Source: Caldimicrobium sp964493015 (lineage in GTDB: Bacteria > Desulfobacterota > Thermodesulfobacteria > Thermodesulfobacteriales > Thermodesulfobacteriaceae). From it: a DNA stretch of 64,000 nt. Under the pieces are notes generated by a model. The model was given only the letters and a program-made list of their open reading frames with translations, ran no database searches and was not told the DNA's origin. Within the stretch, counting starts at the first letter, position 1; every line of letters starts with the position of its first letter. Below are positions 1 to 7,301 of the stretch, one piece after another. The stretch is from assembly GCA_964493015.1 (NCBI GenBank), contig CAZBLU010000002.1, positions 1-64,000 on the forward strand. The letters run 5' to 3'. The position numbers and the translations under genes are program-made.

Positions 1-2246
1 TCTTTTAAAATCTCTAAAACTCTGTGTAGGCTAAAGGGCTTAAAGAGAACAAAATCTACCTTTAAACCCTTGGCCTCTTCTTGGATCTCCTTTTCCGTAA
101 AACCAGTCATAAAAATTACTCTATATCCTTCTAAAGATATGTCCTTTTCCATTAAGTTTTTAAGAAAATAAACCCCACCTTTACCTTTGGGGACAGTGAG
201 ATCTAAAAGCAGGTGAGTAAAGGGTTGGTTTGCTTCTAAGGATTTTAAGAATTTTTCTAAGGCTATATCTCCATCTTCAGCAGTATCAACCTCAAATCCC
301 TGCTCCGTTAAAAACTCTTTTAGAACACTCCTTATCTCTTCCTCATCATCAAGAATAAGGAGCTTTATCTTTCTCTTTATCTCACAATAACCCTTATCTC
401 CCTTTAATTCTAAGGGCCCTACTTTTATTTTCTCCGCCATCAAAGATAGAGGGAACCTCAATATTACCTTAGTTCCCCTCTTAGGTTCACTCAAAATTTT
501 AACCTCTCCTCCATACATATCCATGATTCTTTTAACCACATAAAGTCCTAAGCCAGAGCCATGAGGTTTGGTAGTAAAACCTGGCTCAAAAATTTTTTCA
601 AGGATATGAGAGGGTATTCCTTCTCCACTATCAATAATCTCGATGAAGAGCTCTGTGTCCTTTTTATAGGCCTTAACCGTCAATTCCCCTACATTTTCCA
701 TCGCCTCTTTCGCATTAATTACCAAATTCTGAATAAGGGTCAAGAAATGACTCTCCTTCATAGGTAATCTCAAATCAGGCTCAAGCTCAAAGTGAATCTT
801 TATAGCCGTGCCTTGGAGAAAGAAGGGGATCCAATTTTGTAGAAAATTATTAACCAGAACAACTTCAGTAGTCTGAAATTCTCCTTTAGAGAGAATAAAA
901 AGCTCAGAGACGAGATTTTTCATCCTATCAAAAGAGTATAGAAGCTTTTCAATGTAATCACGCTCCTTTTCTGAATACCTACTTGAGCGTTCAGCCAAAA
1001 GCTCTAAATATCCCTTTACAATCATAAGTAAATTATTAAGATCATGGGCAAGGCCCCCAGCTATCTTTTCTATAACAAACTCTTTTTCCTCCTTAAGCAA
1101 GCGCTCTTCAAAAAATTTTCTCTCCGTTATGTCTTGAAGAGTCCCTATAAAATATCTTTTACCATTTAAATAAAACTCCTCAAAATAGACCTCTACAGGA
1201 AAGGTGGAACCATCTTTTCTTTTAGCTATAAATTCTACTCTCTTTTTGGCAAGATAACTTCTTCTTCCTAAAGAGATCTCTTCAAAGACATATTTAGCCG
1301 CCTCTCTTAATTTCTCATCTGCCACTAAAAGTTGGTGAAGAGAGGCCCCTAAAATTTCCTCTTGAGAATAGCCAGTCAATTTTAAAAACTTTGGATTTAC
1401 AAAGATAACTCTATCTCTGTCATCTATAACTGCTATACCAAGGGGCAGAAAGTCAAGGATCTTTTTTACAATGTCTAAGGCTTCCTCTTTGGCTTTGAGA
1501 TAGTTAGTAACATCCTCAATAGCAGAGTAAATGAGGGAGACTCCTTTTTCTTCATAAAGCTTAGAAGAAATCAGGACATAGAAATGATTTCCTTCAAAAT
1601 CTCTTAATTCTGTCTCAAAATTATAAACCTCTTTAGCCTCCTTAAGGAGTTGAAGAAATTTTACATGCTTTTGGGTATCCACCCAAAAATATTGAGCTTT
1701 AACCTCTTTTAGAAAGGCATTTGTGTCTTTTATTCTAAATAACTCTTTTGCTCTCTTATTTATTCGAACTATATCTCCCTCAGGAGTAGTTATAACTAAA
1801 GCAGGCACTGCATCTTCAAACAACCTTATCTTTTCTGTTTGATCTTCAATAAAATGTAAATAACCAGCCAACTCTCCCTTTAGATCGTAGAGGGGTAGTA
1901 TAGAAACCCTAAGGTAACGGTTAATCCTTGGCTCCCAAAATTCCCGAATATATAGACCCTTTATTTCCTCTGTGATTGAGTATTTGTGACAGGTTGGGCA
2001 AAGAGAAAGCTCTTTATCGCACCCAGAGAGAGGACAAACTTCCTTTAGAGGACAAAATTCCGGTGATTCCTTGAGACCATGAACTATTTCATAACAATAT
2101 CTTCCTAAAATTTCCTCCTTGGGCCTTCCGAGAAAATGACTAAAGGCCTCATTGCATAGAAGGATCTCCTTATCTTTGCTCAAGACAAAGGCGGGATAAA
2201 TAGAGTCTCTAACTATTTTTTCAAGATCAAAGGTAAGAATATTCAT
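1..2246 (-). CDS. Hybrid PAS sensor histidine kinase (C-terminus beyond left edge)
   Basis: Reading from the ATG at 2246 gives at least 748 residues with no stop before the window edge. Order: three PAS-like segments (about residues 10-385), a dimerisation/phosphoacceptor helix with H401 in GGLAHDLNN, an ATPase domain (N-box NLVINAKEAM, DSGEGIP, GSGLGL), then a receiver domain (LLILDDEEE, phosphoacceptor D682, MTGF, KPF). No membrane helix is evident, so it should be cytoplasmic and pass phosphate from H401 to its own receiver. The first PAS domain carries six cysteines between residues 51 and 86, including CPTCH. It is the last gene of a three-gene operon, 11 bp after the DUF2892 gene. The signal sensed is unknown; metal or redox sensing is inference. 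Confidence 0.9.
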   Translation of the reverse strand, partial: MNILTFDLEKIVRDSIYPAFVLSKDKEILLCNEAFSHFLGRPKEEILGRYCYEIVHGLKESPEFCPLKEVCPLSGCDKELSLCPTCHKYSITEEIKGLYIREFWEPRINRYLRVSILPLYDLKGELAGYLHFIEDQTEKIRLFEDAVPALVITTPEGDIVRINKRAKELFRIKDTNAFLKEVKAQYFWVDTQKHVKFLQLLKEAKEVYNFETELRDFEGNHFYVLISSKLYEEKGVSLIYSAIEDVTNYLKAKEEALDIVKKILDFLPLGIAVIDDRDRVIFVNPKFLKLTGYSQEEILGASLHQLLVADEKLREAAKYVFEEISLGRRSYLAKKRVEFIAKRKDGSTFPVEVYFEEFYLNGKRYFIGTLQDITERKFFEERLLKEEKEFVIEKIAGGLAHDLNNLLMIVKGYLELLAERSSRYSEKERDYIEKLLYSFDRMKNLVSELFILSKGEFQTTEVVLVNNFLQNWIPFFLQGTAIKIHFELEPDLRLPMKESHFLTLIQNLVINAKEAMENVGELTVKAYKKDTELFIEIIDSGEGIPSHILEKIFEPGFTTKPHGSGLGLYVVKRIMDMYGGEVKILSEPKRGTKVILRFPLSLMAEKIKVGPLELKGDKGYCEIKRKIKLLILDDEEEIRSVLKEFLTEQGFEVDTAEDGDIALEKFLKSLEANQPFTHLLLDLTVPKGKGGVYFLKNLMEKDISLEGYRVIFMTGFTEKEIQEEAKGLKVDFVLFKPFSLHRVLEILK

Positions 2247-2257
2247 CCATTATTTCA

Positions 2258-2464
2258 TTACTTACAGCATTCTTTGATGCCTAATTTTCTATAAAGAGTC
2301 ATTACTGGACACCAATTAGTGAAGGCAGATTGCATTTGATTAAGACTCATAAAAAGAATAAAGGCCTTCCAGAACCAGTGGACATTAGATCCCCATATAC
2401 CAAAGATAAATACAATAAGAAGGGCTACTCCTGAAGTTAATCTTAAGGCTCTATCCATGGTCAT
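2258..2464 (-). CDS. Small DUF2892/YgaP-type inner-membrane protein
   Basis: The 68-residue product has two hydrophobic helices (about residues 8-24 and 29-45) and the ending CPVMTLYRKLG, typical of the DUF2892 family that also forms the membrane part of YgaP rhodaneses. An AAGGAGG Shine-Dalgarno lies 8-9 bp before the ATG. It sits between the diguanylate cyclase (13 bp away) and the histidine kinase (11 bp away), so it is cotranscribed with signalling genes. Family members often occur near sulfur or heavy-metal genes, and a rhodanese gene is divergent next door. Its molecular role is not known. Confidence 0.8.
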   Translation of the reverse strand: MTMDRALRLTSGVALLIVFIFGIWGSNVHWFWKAFILFMSLNQMQSAFTNWCPVMTLYRKLGIKECCK

Positions 2465-2477
2465 ATTTTAATCCTCC

Positions 2478-3884
2478 TTAGTATTCTTCTTCGGTCCAAA
2501 ATTCTCGGATAAATTTTACTACCCTATTTCTGCCCCCTTCTTTGGCTTTATAAAGGGCTATGTCGGCAAATTTAATAGCCTCCCAGATGGAAGAGCTATC
2601 TCCTGGGAATTCAGAAACACCTATAGAAATAGTTCTCCTTACTATACCTCTTGGGGTTTTGAATTCATACACTTCTATAGCTCTCCTCAACTTCTCTGCT
2701 ATCTTTTCTCCCTCACCTTCTCGAATATCCAATAAAAGAATCAAAAATTCTTCTCCTCCAAATCTTACCACCAAATCAGATTTTCGCACGTTATTGGCAA
2801 GAATTTGGGCAGTCTCTTTGAGGACGATATCTCCTGCCTCATGACCATATTTGTCATTGATGGACTTAAAATAATCAAGGTCACACATGAGGATACCAAG
2901 GGTGGTCCCCCTTCTTAGAATTTGAGCAGTTATGTTATCAAGTATGCTCTCCAAAAATCTCCTGTTATAGAGATTGGTAAGAGGATCTTTATAGGTTTGT
3001 TCCTTTAAGGCCTCGGCATAGCGTTTAGACTCTACTACAGGGGCTGTCTCTTCTATGAAGCTCTTAGCTAATTTGATTTTCTCAAGAAACCTTTTCCCCT
3101 TCAAGGTTTCATCGGTCAAAGGAAGATGAATCTCCACTACACCTAAGACCTTGTTGCCTGTCACAATAGGGATGCAATAATAGTTAGTAACCCCCTCGTA
3201 TTCATAAAGTTTACAAACGCGGGGGGCATCAAGGGAAGAGACTTCCTTTCCCGTTCTCTTAGCTCGACATTTATCGGCATAAAAAAGCTTTTCCGCATTT
3301 ATTTCTAAGGATTCGTCGCTTTTATAAACTGGCCTCATGGTATTTTGGGAATTAGAGACCTCATAGATTACGAAACTGGAAAATCCTATCCCTTTCAAGG
3401 CCTCAGCTAAACGCTCGTATATATCTTCCACTGTCTCGTCGTTTTCAATAAGATGTCTATATGTTTGCAAGGCCTGAAAATTCTGGAAAAGCTCCTTAAA
3501 TTTCTCTATCAACACCCCAATTTCATCCCTAAATAATTTTATCTGATCAAAGGTCTTTAGATCAATTCTATCAGGATCATATTTCATCATATCTAAGGCA
3601 TACACAATAAGATTTAGAGGTCTTTTAACCATAAACCAAAAGGCCCCAGCACCACCAATAAGGAAGAAAAGGGCTATAGTAATCACCAAGAATATCCAAT
3701 CCGTAATCTTTTCAAAATACAAGGCTGTTCTATCAAGGGATTTAATTTGATATAATACATAAAAGGTTAGTGAAAAATTTGCAAATACACAAAGGCCTAA
3801 AACAAACCCTACTTTCCAAAAAAGGCTCCTATTTAAGAAAATTTTTAATATTTTAGTAGAAAAATTATCTCTTGTTGTAGGCAT
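2478..3884 (-). CDS. Membrane-anchored diguanylate cyclase (GAF-GGDEF)
   Basis: It is predicted to make cyclic di-GMP from two GTP. The 468 residues contain two membrane helices (about 22-46 and 63-86) with only a short loop between them, then a linker, a GAF-like domain (about 145-285) and a C-terminal GGDEF domain. The active-site signature is GGEEF at 376-380, an active variant. MCDLDYFKSINDKYGHEAGD supplies the metal and substrate residues. An intact allosteric I-site, R367-K-S-D370, lies five residues before the signature, so product inhibition is expected. The GAF region has a CRAK...C motif that may sense a ligand. First gene of the operon, behind a good promoter at 3948-3975. Confidence 0.93.
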   Translation of the reverse strand: MPTTRDNFSTKILKIFLNRSLFWKVGFVLGLCVFANFSLTFYVLYQIKSLDRTALYFEKITDWIFLVITIALFFLIGGAGAFWFMVKRPLNLIVYALDMMKYDPDRIDLKTFDQIKLFRDEIGVLIEKFKELFQNFQALQTYRHLIENDETVEDIYERLAEALKGIGFSSFVIYEVSNSQNTMRPVYKSDESLEINAEKLFYADKCRAKRTGKEVSSLDAPRVCKLYEYEGVTNYYCIPIVTGNKVLGVVEIHLPLTDETLKGKRFLEKIKLAKSFIEETAPVVESKRYAEALKEQTYKDPLTNLYNRRFLESILDNITAQILRRGTTLGILMCDLDYFKSINDKYGHEAGDIVLKETAQILANNVRKSDLVVRFGGEEFLILLLDIREGEGEKIAEKLRRAIEVYEFKTPRGIVRRTISIGVSEFPGDSSSIWEAIKFADIALYKAKEGGRNRVVKFIREFWTEEEY

Positions 3885-3947
3885 GGCCTATATCTCCTCT
3901 TAGAACATATGCATAGAATATATTTTAAGGATTATTATTGATTATTA

Positions 3948-3975
3948 TTAATACTCTAACTTAGTTTTTTGTCAA
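3948..3975 (-). promoter_or_regulatory. Sigma-70-type promoter of the diguanylate cyclase operon
   Basis: Read on the minus strand, TTGACA (3975-3970) is followed after 16 bp by TATTAA (3953-3948), about 65 bp before the ATG at 3884. A tandem pair of 10-bp GATTATTATT units (3930-3949, plus-strand reading) overlaps the downstream edge. Confidence 0.6.
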
Positions 3976-4094
3976 GTAAATAGGGTTATGGAAGGGTAAT
4001 TTTAAATAATTAAAAAAAAGACATAAATTATTAAAAAATTTGAATTAATTTGATTTTAATAATAAAAAAAACCATAAAAGGTGATTTTTAGCTC

Positions 4095-4123
4095 TTGACC
4101 CTTTAACGTTGTTTAGATAATTT
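4095..4123 (+). promoter_or_regulatory. Candidate promoter of the exported rhodanese gene
   Basis: TTGACC (4095-4100) is followed after 17 bp by TAATTT (4118-4123); an alternative -10, GATAAT at 4116-4121, would leave a 15-bp spacer. It lies 56 bp before the rhodanese ATG. The -10 falls inside the first copy of the repeated TTTAGATAAT element. Confidence 0.45.
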
Positions 4124-4157
4124 TAAATTTGCTTAATGATTTTTTAGATAATCTAAA
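4112..4157. promoter_or_regulatory. Paired TTTAGATAAT elements, the second a perfect palindrome (candidate operator)
   Basis: TTTAGATAAT occurs at 4112-4121 and again at 4143-4152. The second copy extends into a perfect 7+1+7 inverted repeat, TTTAGAT-A-ATCTAAA (4143-4157). The copies are 31 bp apart, close to three helical turns. The first overlaps the candidate -10 and the second ends a few bases before the AAAGGAGG ribosome site (from about 4160). This arrangement suits a dimeric repressor; the regulator is not identified. Confidence 0.45.
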
Positions 4158-4178
4158 CTTAAAGGAGGAGGTGGAAGT

Positions 4179-5477
4179 ATGAGGTACCGAAAGGGTTTTT
4201 TTAGCCGAGCTCTGTTCCACTATTTAATTTTACTATTAATTTTATTTTCTTTTACCACGGTTTTAGCTGCTGAAAAAAGCATCAAGGGGCAGGTCTCAGC
4301 AGTAGCAGTAACTATCCAAACTATTACAGTTAAGCATGGAGCTACGCAGATAAACCTTAAGTGGACCAATGATACAGTATTCCAAAATATTGATCCTAAG
4401 AAGATAAGAGAAATTCAGGGACAAGAGATTGAAGCAAAATATATAGAAGCAGATGGCAAGAATATTGCTACTTTTATACGCCTTGCCATTGCAGAAATTC
4501 CCAAGGGCGCTAAAGAAATTAAAACTCAAGAGTTAGCTAAACTTATATTTGAAAAACCTGGAAGCTATGTGTTAATTGATGCAAGACCAGCTGGCAGATA
4601 TCGTGTCTCACATATCCCAACTGCCATCAGCCTTCCAGTGGCGGTGATGGAAAAATTAGGAGAAGCTTCATTACCCTATGCCAAAGATACTACCCTTATT
4701 TTCTATTGCGGCGGAATTACCTGCCCTCTCAGTCCCAAAGCTGCTTCTCTTGCTTTAAAGTGGGGCTTTAAGGATGTAAGAGTTTATCTTGAGGGTGAAC
4801 CTGGCTGGAAAAAGGCTGGATACTATACAGAATCAACTCCACAGTATATTATGACAGAAAATATAGTCCTAATTGACCTTCGTGAACCACAAGTAGTTGA
4901 GAAAACTGGATACATCCCCAGGGCTGTAAATGTCCCCTTTTCCAAGCTTGATGAATATGAAGATAAATTTCCTTCTTATAGGAAGGCTCCCATTGTGTTA
5001 TATGGCGATAACAAAGAAAAATTAATTCAAGCTTTTAAGAAAATTAAGGAATGGGGCTATCCCAATGTAACTGTCTATTCGGGTGGTATAATCGACTGGG
5101 TCTTTAAGGGTAATGACCTAAAAACTGGCCCCATTTCTAAAGAAATTGTTTATCAAAGAAAATATCAACCCCATGAAGTAACTCCTCAAGAATTTTTAAA
5201 AGCTGTAGAGACAGGTTCAGCGGTGATCGTAGATGTGCGGACACCAAGCGAATTTCAGAAAGGGCATTTCAAGGGAGCTATCAACATACCTGCCGATGAG
5301 ATGGGCACGAAATACACCTTGCTCCCCAAGGATAAACTTATCTATCTCCATTGTTCCACTGGTGTAAGGGCTGAAATGGCTTACATAACTCTTAAAGAAA
5401 AATGCCCCACCTGTAACGCCAAAGTGCTCATAGCTGAAGTGGAGTGTGAAGGCGAAAAATGCACCATATCTGAATAG
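4179..5477 (+). CDS. Exported triple-rhodanese sulfurtransferase with a Cys-rich tail
   Basis: The 432-residue product starts with a signal peptide (hydrophobic core about residues 13-30, likely cleavage near VLAA), followed by a small beta-rich segment to about 110. Three rhodanese domains follow. Domain 1 has C177 in YCGGITC. Domain 2 (about 222-315) has GDN where the active-site Cys should be and is probably inactive. Domain 3 has C392 in HCSTGVRAEM. The tail adds C409, C412, C423 and C428. It should move sulfane sulfur outside the cytoplasm, in keeping with sulfur-compound metabolism in this lineage. It has a strong Shine-Dalgarno, is monocistronic, and is flanked by a candidate operator and a strong terminator. 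Confidence 0.88.
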   Translation: MRYRKGFFSRALFHYLILLLILFSFTTVLAAEKSIKGQVSAVAVTIQTITVKHGATQINLKWTNDTVFQNIDPKKIREIQGQEIEAKYIEADGKNIATFIRLAIAEIPKGAKEIKTQELAKLIFEKPGSYVLIDARPAGRYRVSHIPTAISLPVAVMEKLGEASLPYAKDTTLIFYCGGITCPLSPKAASLALKWGFKDVRVYLEGEPGWKKAGYYTESTPQYIMTENIVLIDLREPQVVEKTGYIPRAVNVPFSKLDEYEDKFPSYRKAPIVLYGDNKEKLIQAFKKIKEWGYPNVTVYSGGIIDWVFKGNDLKTGPISKEIVYQRKYQPHEVTPQEFLKAVETGSAVIVDVRTPSEFQKGHFKGAINIPADEMGTKYTLLPKDKLIYLHCSTGVRAEMAYITLKEKCPTCNAKVLIAEVECEGEKCTISE

Positions 5478-5493
5478 TAGAAATCAAACCTCA

Positions 5494-5514
5494 GAGGGGC
5501 CATAAGGCCCCTCC
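5494..5514 (+). terminator. Intrinsic terminator after the rhodanese gene
   Basis: A perfect 8-bp stem GAGGGGCC / GGCCCCTC (5494-5501 / 5506-5513) with an ATAA loop lies 16 bp after the stop codon, followed by the pyrimidine-rich CTTTCTACTTCCC. Confidence 0.8.
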
Positions 5515-5773
5515 TTTCTACTTCCCTCTAAAACTACTCCCAAAATCCTATTCAAATAGACAGTTGGGAGAGCCTTTAACTCTTTAATTCGACCTCTTAA
5601 CCAGTTCTCTCAAAGTTCTACATAATGTCAAAAGCATAAGTTCTTAGCTGTGGACCATTAAAGTCTATTTATTAAAGTCTATTTAATTAGGGCGCTCTAA
5701 ATTTGGCGCTTTAATCTTTACCTTATCCAAGCGCAGCTCAAGAAAAAAAATACACATAACTACAAAATATAAA
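5515..5773. other. Non-coding spacer with short tandem repeats
   Basis: No credible gene lies between the rhodanese terminator and the tRNA promoter. It contains a perfect tandem duplication of ATTAAAGTCTATTT (5657-5670 and 5671-5684), followed by GGCGCTCTAA (5691-5700) and GGCGCTTTAA (5705-5714), repeated at a 14-bp step. I see no hairpin or RNA fold that I could name. Confidence 0.5.
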
Positions 5774-5819
5774 ATGGACGCACACAGCCCCTTGACAAAG
5801 GAAAAAATTTGTTTAAATT
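5774..5819 (+). promoter_or_regulatory. tRNA-Asn promoter with upstream element
   Basis: TTGACA (5792-5797) and TAAATT (5814-5819) are separated by 16 bp and would start transcription a few bases before the tRNA. Directly upstream is ATGGACGCA-C-ACA (5774-5786), which recurs at the same distance from the -35 of the cupin-operon promoter (13133-13145). Confidence 0.6.
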
Positions 5820-5829
5820 AATAACAAAT

Positions 5830-5902
5830 TCCCCGGTAGCTCAATCGGCAGAGCGGTGGGCTGTTAACCCATTGGCTGCAGGTTCGAGTCCTGCCCGGGG
5901 AG
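5830..5902 (+). tRNA. tRNA-Asn (GUU)
   Basis: The cloverleaf is complete: a 7-bp acceptor stem TCCCCGG / CCGGGGA, the D arm, an anticodon arm with loop CTGTTAA giving anticodon GTT, and a T arm GCAGG-TTCGAGT-CCTGC. The discriminator base is G. The 3' CCA is not encoded, since AGCTTTT follows the acceptor stem. It lies 87 bp upstream of rho. Confidence 0.97.
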
Positions 5903-5989
5903 CTTTTCCTAAATTAAATTATCTCCTGGATTAAAATCTTTTGATGTTAATATTCAAGTCATTTAATCCCTTATTAATGAGGTGTAGAG

Positions 5990-7270
5990 ATGGATACCAC
6001 TTTAAAGGAGTCACCTATTTTTCTATCAGATTTAAGAAAAAAATCTCTTTCTGAGCTCTATCAAATAGCAGAAGATTTGGGGATTGACAATATCTACACT
6101 TTTTACAAGAAAACAGAGGTCATTTATCAAATAGTTCAGGCCCTACTTCTTAAGGAAGTAGAAATCGTCGTAGAAGGACTTCTCGAAGTATTACCTGAAG
6201 GGTTTGGTTTTCTCAGATTTAGAGATTATAACTATCTTCCCAGTTCTGAAGATATCTATGTATCTCCGCCTCAAATAAGAAAATTTGGTTTAAAAACTGG
6301 GGATACGATTATTGGAACAATTCGTCAACCAAAAGAGGGGGAAAAATACTTTGCCTTGGCTAAGATAGAGAAGGTAAATCACCTTACCCCTGAGATAGTA
6401 AGAACTCGCACTCCCTTTGATCATCTCACTCCTATACATCCTAATAAATGGCTTCGTTTAGAGACAACCCCTGAGAATCTCTCTACCCGCATCATAGATC
6501 TCTTTGTCCCTATAGGAAAAGGACAAAGAGGATTAATTGTGGCTCCCCCCAGAACAGGTAAAACTGTTCTCTTGCAAAATATTGCCAACGGCATAGTGCA
6601 CAATTATCCAGATATATACCTCATTATCCTTCTCATTGATGAACGACCTGAGGAAGTTACTGAAATGCAAAGAATAGTTCCTAAGGCAGAGATTATTAGT
6701 TCTACTTTTGACGAACCCCCTCAAAAACACACCCAGGTTGCTGAAATAGTTATAGAAAAGGCTAAAAGATTAGTAGAATGCAGATACGATGTGGTTATCC
6801 TTCTGGATAGTCTTACCCGTCTTACCAGGGCTTACAACCTGGTAGTCCCCAGTAGCGGGAAACTGCTCTCAGGTGGTATTGATGCCAACTCCTTACATAA
6901 ACCCAAAAGATTTTTTGGGGCTGCTCGCAATATTGAAGAAGGTGGAAGCCTAACCATTATAGCTACCTGTCTCATTGATACGGGTTCTCGCATGGACGAG
7001 GTGATATTTGAAGAATTTAAGGGCACTGGCAATATGGAAATTGTTCTTGATCGTAGGCTTGCTGACAGAAGAATCTGGCCTGCCATAGATATCCATCTCA
7101 GTGGCACAAGAAAGGAAGAACTCCTCCTTCCCTCAGATATTCTTCACAAAGTATGGCTCTTAAGAAAGGTTCTTGCTCCTCTCAGTGCTGTGGAATGTAT
7201 GGAATTTTTGGTGGAAAAAATGAAAGATACTAAGAGTAATGAAGAGTTCTTGAGTATTATGAATCAATAG
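5990..7270 (+). CDS. rho: Transcription termination factor Rho
   Basis: This is a hexameric RNA-dependent ATPase that ends transcription. The 426 residues have an N-terminal helical domain, a cold-shock-like RNA-binding domain containing GFGFLRF (71-77), and a RecA-type motor with Walker A APPRTGKT (185-192), Walker B VVILLDSLTRLTR, the Q-loop region and GGIDANSLHKPKRFFGAARN. The length is normal for a compact Rho without insertions. The ATG is preceded by GAGGTGTAGAG. It lies downstream of tRNA-Asn and converges on lon, sharing a bidirectional hairpin. Confidence 0.97.
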   Translation: MDTTLKESPIFLSDLRKKSLSELYQIAEDLGIDNIYTFYKKTEVIYQIVQALLLKEVEIVVEGLLEVLPEGFGFLRFRDYNYLPSSEDIYVSPPQIRKFGLKTGDTIIGTIRQPKEGEKYFALAKIEKVNHLTPEIVRTRTPFDHLTPIHPNKWLRLETTPENLSTRIIDLFVPIGKGQRGLIVAPPRTGKTVLLQNIANGIVHNYPDIYLIILLIDERPEEVTEMQRIVPKAEIISSTFDEPPQKHTQVAEIVIEKAKRLVECRYDVVILLDSLTRLTRAYNLVVPSSGKLLSGGIDANSLHKPKRFFGAARNIEEGGSLTIIATCLIDTGSRMDEVIFEEFKGTGNMEIVLDRRLADRRIWPAIDIHLSGTRKEELLLPSDILHKVWLLRKVLAPLSAVECMEFLVEKMKDTKSNEEFLSIMNQ

Positions 7271-7295
7271 GGGGAAGGAAAGCCCCTCCCCCTAT
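7267..7295. terminator. Bidirectional terminator between rho and lon
   Basis: An 8-bp stem ATAGGGGG / CCCCCTAT (7267-7274 / 7288-7295) encloses a G/C-rich inner loop. It begins inside the rho stop codon and ends 6 bp before the lon stop, so it can serve both convergent transcripts. Confidence 0.65.
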
Positions 7296-7301
7296 TCTCG
7301 C

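Noticed and set aside
1980..2000. CxxCH heme-c motif (CPTCH) in the first PAS domain
   Set aside because: The protein lacks a signal peptide or membrane helix, so cytochrome c maturation would not reach it; a metal or redox role of the cysteines is more plausible.
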